Assembly: GCA_030049955.1 (NCBI GenBank)
Contig: JASIJX010000513.1
Span: forward strand, 1 to 19,800
Direction: 5' to 3'
DNA: 19,800 nt
DNA from: Acidobacteriaceae bacterium
GTDB lineage: Bacteria; Acidobacteriota; Terriglobia; Terriglobales; Acidobacteriaceae
Within the stretch, counting starts at the first letter, position 1. The number at the start of each line of letters is the position of its first letter. The translations under genes were made by a program, and so were the position numbers. Shown here piece by piece: positions 17,201-19,800 of this stretch. The notes under the pieces are model-generated. The model made no database searches. It had not been told where the DNA came from and saw nothing but the letters and a program-made list of their open reading frames with translations.

Positions 17201-17314
17201 GAAGTCTTCGGCTACTATACCGGAAGTACGCAATTCGTAAACCAGCGGGAGTACTACAAGCCGACGTACACACTTGGGCTTCACTACACCTTCAATCCTG
17301 AACGGGAAAAATAA
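14258..17314 (+). CDS. TonB-dependent receptor, Caulobacter/Xanthomonas type
   Basis: Outer-membrane receptor of 1018 residues. The signal peptide ends near SSFTYGQ (about 27). A carboxypeptidase-regulatory-like domain spans about 30-115, and the plug about 130-245 with NVADALGRLPSI, YIQVRGTEPRLTNITVDGI, RLDVIPSDLVESVQINKTLS and DADGIGGSVNLITK. These match the Caulobacter-type TonB receptor family rather than the Oar type at 2924-6442. The remainder is the barrel, containing LRPEHANNYDL and ending in LGLHYTFNPEREK. The start is fixed by AAGGAG 6 bases upstream. A histidine acid phosphatase gene follows 90 bases downstream, so the imported ligand is probably an organic phosphate or its dephosphorylated product. 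Control by the adjacent two-component system is likely from the divergent layout and the direct repeat. Confidence 0.95.
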   Translation: MRKLFSVGSPLLLGWFLILLLSSFTYGQESKGLIAGYVSDISGAALKGARIQVLPLSVGGITDSVGSFSLPEIPGGHYTLTVSFVGFETSRQEIDLRPGQTLNLNITLNVSKQSEQILVTAERAHGEADAVNVTRTADNIIQSLPAEVITSLPNANVADALGRLPSIVLYRDEGEGEYIQVRGTEPRLTNITVDGITVPAPEPEVRQVRLDVIPSDLVESVQINKTLSANQDADGIGGSVNLITKAAAEHPTMNIFTDGGYTPIMNGRYTGETGGTYGQRYGKNKKLGLLVSGSFDYNGRGIDNIQPSIDPYSTFAQPFYDNDTIREYRYYRYRSGVDGTADYKLNENTSFSMTGIYTDLKDWGDKWYYEPVSNALPSTGGTPSTKLQAPKFYTSSKRPNASIGSMILNGRHFNNNSWITVTLSASRSYEVDSAGNPKADFSWNTTKLNCNYNPADQYDVYRPTFGSCDQAGSPLENAADWSFKDITISKGLVAELDLTGALSYARNYTANGHFGTFEAGFKFANNHKSQDSTEIVYDGSTNTLPNETMSQLQSGFENTDFYNGSYFGGRFGPVSDFNKVQSWVLSPVSSGGLGGPTGPYVDAYKTALDNSPNIFHYVEQIPAWYAMNTIDFGRFHLQAGLRFEDTRMSTYGAYLNIDPNATTPGTTQTTPTGACTSSTQQNCYTVSNVTGNPTYLDVLPSLQLRYRLDNESDVRLVVARGVARPDPFQLVPYITEDDSQNPPSLAVGNPTLRPEHANNYDLLYEKYLQPLGMIQGGFFFKQLTAPQDELQTAVGVNFASLPAGAISLPSAEMTEIEQLQTLGYADQGAYPTITVFLNGENAYLYGFELSYQQHLNYLPGVMSGLGITANYSYTNSQEKGFPLRTDSPRLLDQAANDWNISPTYDTNRFSLRTGISFNGANLNSYNWIANSIVPGADASGLGPKGPSGDVWTLPHLQVDAQASYRAWRGLNVMVNGLNLTNEVFGYYTGSTQFVNQREYYKPTYTLGLHYTFNPEREK

Positions 17315-17342
17315 CGAGACCGCAGGCAGCAGTCGCGCTCCC

Positions 17343-17372
17343 GGAGGTTGGCGCCTTATGGTGGTGACCTCC
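17343..17372 (+). repeat. Intercistronic GGAGGT/ACCTCC inverted repeat
   Basis: GGAGGT (17343-17348) and ACCTCC (17367-17372) can form a 6-bp stem with an 18-base loop between the receptor and phosphatase genes. The left arm is a perfect anti-Shine-Dalgarno match, but no start codon for the phosphatase lies at the right distance. The actual start uses GAGG near 17395. No T tract follows. Confidence 0.35.
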
Positions 17373-17404
17373 ACACGGAAAAACACCGTTCTCCGAGGAT
17401 ATTC

Positions 17405-18715
17405 ATGACCCTAAGGCTTCGCTGGCTCGCTTTCTTGTGGCTTCTTGTTTTTCCGCTTGCGGTTCCGGCAGCCTCTTCCAAATCCTCCGCGCCCCAAGCC
17501 GAATTGCAGTTCGTTGTGTACCTGAACCGCCACGGCGTGCGCTCACCTACCGGCGATCCGGCACGGTACGATGCATACTCAGTTGTGCCATGGCCAAAGT
17601 GGAGCGTGCCATCCGGATATTTGACACCCCACGGATTCGAGTTGATGAAGCGCTACGGGGCATACGACCGCGCCTACCTTGCTTTTGAAGGGTTGTTAGT
17701 CCCAAGTGGCTGCGCGGATGCTGCACAGGTGAGCATCCTCGCCGATTCCGACCAGCGAACGCGCGAAACGGGCAGAGCGCTGGCCGAGGGAATGTTCCCG
17801 GGATGCGCGGTTGCCGTGCATGCACTCGCAGAGGGCGCGGCGGATCCGCTCTTTCACTCCGCGCGCGCAGGTGTTGGCAAGGAGGATCGCGCATTGGCGC
17901 TGGCCTCGATCGAAGGCAGCATCGGCGGAGACGCGGACAATTTAACAGCGGCGTACCGGCCGCAGCTTCAGGTGCTGGATCGGCTCCTCGCGGGGTGCGG
18001 TCAGCCAGCAGCTGCGAGTTCCAGCCGCAATTCGATCTTCGCGGCGCCCGCCAAAAAGGATAATCCCGCGGGCGATCGCGACGCCGATCTGCGCGGACCG
18101 TTGTCCACTGCCTCTTCAATCGCCGAGAGCCTGCTGCTCGAATATGCCGAAGGTATGCAAGGCAACAGCTTGGGATGGGGTTGCTTGAATGAAGAAAATT
18201 TGCGCGAGGTGATGCAACTGCATACCGCGCACTCGGAATATACGGACCGCACTCCGGTGATGGCGCGGGCGGAGGCATCGAATCTGCTCGTGCACATTCT
18301 CGATGCTTTGGAGCAAAGCGCATCAGGAAAGGTGGTTGTCGGCGCGCCGGGTAATCCCGGAGACCGCGCGCTCTTTCTCGTCGGTCACGACACCAACATC
18401 GCCGCCCTTGCCGGCCTGCTGAATCTGCATTGGATTGTCGATGGGCGGCCCGATGATACGCCTCCGGGCGGGGCGCTGGTCTTTGAATTGTGGCGTTCGG
18501 CTGGTGGCGGCTACTCCGTGCGCGTCGATTACACGGCGCAAAGTCTCGATCAGATGCGCGAGGCGCAGGTGCTTACTCTTGCCCATCCGCCGCTGCGCGT
18601 GCCGGTCTTCGTGCCGGATTGCGGAAGGCCGGATATGTCCTGTTCGCTGGGCCGGTTCTCCGCGGCTGTGCAGCGCGCCATTGACCCCGCCGATGTCCAA
18701 ACGGGCGCCCAATAG
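17405..18715 (+). CDS. Exported histidine acid phosphatase (AppA/phytase-type)
   Basis: Secreted or periplasmic phosphomonoesterase of 436 residues, close to the length of E. coli AppA. The ATG at 17405 has GAGG 7-8 bases upstream and opens a signal peptide (LRWLAFLWLLVFPLAVPAA). Catalytic motifs are intact: YLNRHGVRSPTG (RHGxRxP, nucleophile His43), DSDQRTRET (about 115-122, substrate-binding Arg region) and VGHDTNIAAL (His328-Asp329, proton donor). Six cysteines (103, 134, 198, 260 and two near the C-terminus) fit disulfides of an exported enzyme. Family members hydrolyse phytate, glucose-1-phosphate or other esters; which one applies here cannot be decided. Linkage to a TonB receptor and a two-component system suggests inducible scavenging of organic phosphate. 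Confidence 0.93.
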   Translation: MTLRLRWLAFLWLLVFPLAVPAASSKSSAPQAELQFVVYLNRHGVRSPTGDPARYDAYSVVPWPKWSVPSGYLTPHGFELMKRYGAYDRAYLAFEGLLVPSGCADAAQVSILADSDQRTRETGRALAEGMFPGCAVAVHALAEGAADPLFHSARAGVGKEDRALALASIEGSIGGDADNLTAAYRPQLQVLDRLLAGCGQPAAASSSRNSIFAAPAKKDNPAGDRDADLRGPLSTASSIAESLLLEYAEGMQGNSLGWGCLNEENLREVMQLHTAHSEYTDRTPVMARAEASNLLVHILDALEQSASGKVVVGAPGNPGDRALFLVGHDTNIAALAGLLNLHWIVDGRPDDTPPGGALVFELWRSAGGGYSVRVDYTAQSLDQMREAQVLTLAHPPLRVPVFVPDCGRPDMSCSLGRFSAAVQRAIDPADVQTGAQ

Positions 18716-18963
18716 TGTGTACCGACCTTGCTGAAACTCCTCGCCCTTCTGACCGCCTGTGGTTCAAAGGTGCCGGACAAGAATCACGTGGTGATGAAGA
18801 GTGTTTCGAATTGTTCCTAATATACCGATTCCAAGATCGAAAGCGTGAGCTCTACTCCAACTTCGTGATGCGTAACGGCGAGAATGGATTCTACCCCACG
18901 TAGCCCCTTTGCACTTTCCGGGCGATTAAGTTCTCAGCTGCGTATTGAGTCCGAATTACAGAC
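18716..18963. other. 248-base convergent intergenic region
   Basis: This stretch lies between the ends of the phosphatase and NagB-like genes. A short open frame (18715-18903) resembles nothing known and is not called. A 5-bp dyad, ATCAC-GTG-GTGAT (18783-18795), lacks a T tail. The DNA becomes visibly richer in A and T from here to the right edge. Confidence 0.5.
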
Positions 18964-19746
18964 TTAGCCCAATTGTGAGGCAGACTCCAGATCCAAATAG
19001 AGTGTCGCGTCAGGGTGAGTGCGAAGAATAGTTGCCGGGCAATCGGTCGAGATTGGTTCTAGAAGAGCGCGGCGTACAATCGTTGCCTTCCGGGCGCCGG
19101 GAACCGTTGCGATCAATTTAGGTACCCGAAATAATCGGGGAATGGTAAGAGTCAGGGCGAGTTCCGGAACTTGGTTCAGGTTTTCGAACCAGCCCTCCGC
19201 GACCTGCTGTTCCCGGCAGTCAGCATCCAGTTGAACAACCTTCATATCAAGAGGGTCATTGAAGTCTGCAACGTGAGGATCATTGAATGCCAGATGCCCG
19301 TTTTCGCCAATTCCGAGCAAACATAGCTGCGGACCGGCCAATTTCAATTTGTATGCGTAGTTGTTACATGTCTCTTTTGGATCCGCTGATGTTCCGTCAA
19401 TAAAAAAGAATTGTCCGATAGGAACGTTCTGCGAAAGCCTGTCATGCAAGTAACGGCAGAATGACGCGCGGTGTTCAGCTCCAATCCCAACGTACTCGTC
19501 CATATGAAAGGCATGCACTTGAGGCCAGGGAAGATTTCGCATCTCGGTTAGAGCGCGCAGAAGGCTAATCTGCGAAGCTCCGGTGGCAAAGATTACGGGA
19601 ATTATCTTGCCGTTATCGCCTAACTGCCGCAGCGTATCTGCTGCAGCTTGCGCAGCCGCGTTCCCAGCAGCTACATCATCCTTGTAAATCTCAACTGCAA
19701 GAGTGCCGCATTTAAAATTCTTGATTAGGCCATTACACGCTGGCAT
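18964..19746 (-). CDS. Glucosamine-6-phosphate deaminase family protein, divergent active site
   Basis: Cytoplasmic sugar-phosphate isomerase/deaminase fold protein of 260 residues. The ATG at 19746 is preceded by AGAGG with good spacing; the open frame extends upstream without support. Seen: FATGASQISLLRAL (phosphate-binding loop region), FHMDEYVGI with Asp83, matching the catalytic Asp72 region of E. coli NagB, and LLGIGENGHLAFNDP. In E. coli the last motif reads NDGHIAFNEP, so Asp141 is replaced by Asn149 and Glu148 by Asp156, while the catalytic His (151) is kept. I recall a subgroup with this GENGH motif in other bacteria that is annotated as NagB. The substrate is therefore probably an amino-sugar or related sugar phosphate, with the exact reaction uncertain. 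It is convergent with the phosphatase and in more AT-rich DNA, so it probably belongs to another unit. Confidence 0.85.
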   Translation of the reverse strand: MPACNGLIKNFKCGTLAVEIYKDDVAAGNAAAQAAADTLRQLGDNGKIIPVIFATGASQISLLRALTEMRNLPWPQVHAFHMDEYVGIGAEHRASFCRYLHDRLSQNVPIGQFFFIDGTSADPKETCNNYAYKLKLAGPQLCLLGIGENGHLAFNDPHVADFNDPLDMKVVQLDADCREQQVAEGWFENLNQVPELALTLTIPRLFRVPKLIATVPGARKATIVRRALLEPISTDCPATILRTHPDATLYLDLESASQLG

Positions 19747-19800
19747 GATTCCTCTCCCGCAAATTGCATGTCGCTTATTAGCATTCTCGATCAATTAAAC

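Noticed and set aside
18783..18795. ATCAC-GTG-GTGAT dyad considered as a terminator between the phosphatase and NagB-like genes
   Set aside because: Only 5 bp with a 3-base loop and no T tract; also too short to call an operator.
18715..18903. Possible 62-residue protein after the phosphatase
   Set aside because: Starts at the phosphatase stop with no ribosome binding site and no recognisable motif; treated as noncoding.

Overview
This 19.8 kb window looks like part of the chromosome of a member of the Acidobacteriota (Terriglobia-like). I infer this from a large Oar-like TonB-dependent receptor with a carboxypeptidase-regulatory-like N-terminal domain, a one-pass membrane regulator of a type I associate with this phylum, and the moderately GC-rich coding style. 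No search was run, so the taxonomy is an inference. No rRNA, tRNA, CRISPR array, insertion sequence or phage gene was seen.

Positions 1-11692 hold a 2-aminoethylphosphonate (AEP) catabolic locus, arranged as two divergent transcription units around a control region at about 8065-8321. The leftward unit encodes an organophosphate/phosphonate MFS permease, a very large TonB-dependent receptor, an exported metal-dependent amidohydrolase, and AEP:pyruvate transaminase (PhnW, cut by the left window edge but nearly complete). The rightward unit encodes a membrane-anchored putative regulator, a second MFS paralogue that overlaps it by 4 bases, and phosphonoacetaldehyde hydrolase (PhnX). PhnW and PhnX together convert AEP to acetaldehyde and phosphate. 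The other genes suggest a route from outer membrane to cytoplasm, possibly starting from an N-acylated or otherwise conjugated AEP that the exported amidohydrolase would open. No ABC phosphonate transporter and no phnY/phnA are present.

Positions 12031-18715 hold a second phosphorus-related module. It comprises a histidine kinase and an OmpR-family response regulator (7-base overlap, leftward), then divergently a Caulobacter-type TonB-dependent receptor and an exported histidine acid phosphatase of the AppA/phytase family. This looks like two-component control of uptake and hydrolysis of an organic phosphate ester. The same spaced repeat, TGTAA-N6-TGTAA, occurs in the divergent promoter regions of both modules, with the 11-base period of a Pho box. 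This suggests, but does not prove, shared phosphate-starvation control.

Positions 18964-19746 hold a convergent NagB-family gene with two substitutions at canonical active-site positions, in visibly more AT-rich DNA. It probably belongs to another functional unit. Noncoding stretches contain several clear inverted or direct repeats, listed individually, including a 9-bp perfect hairpin between the large receptor and the amidohydrolase.
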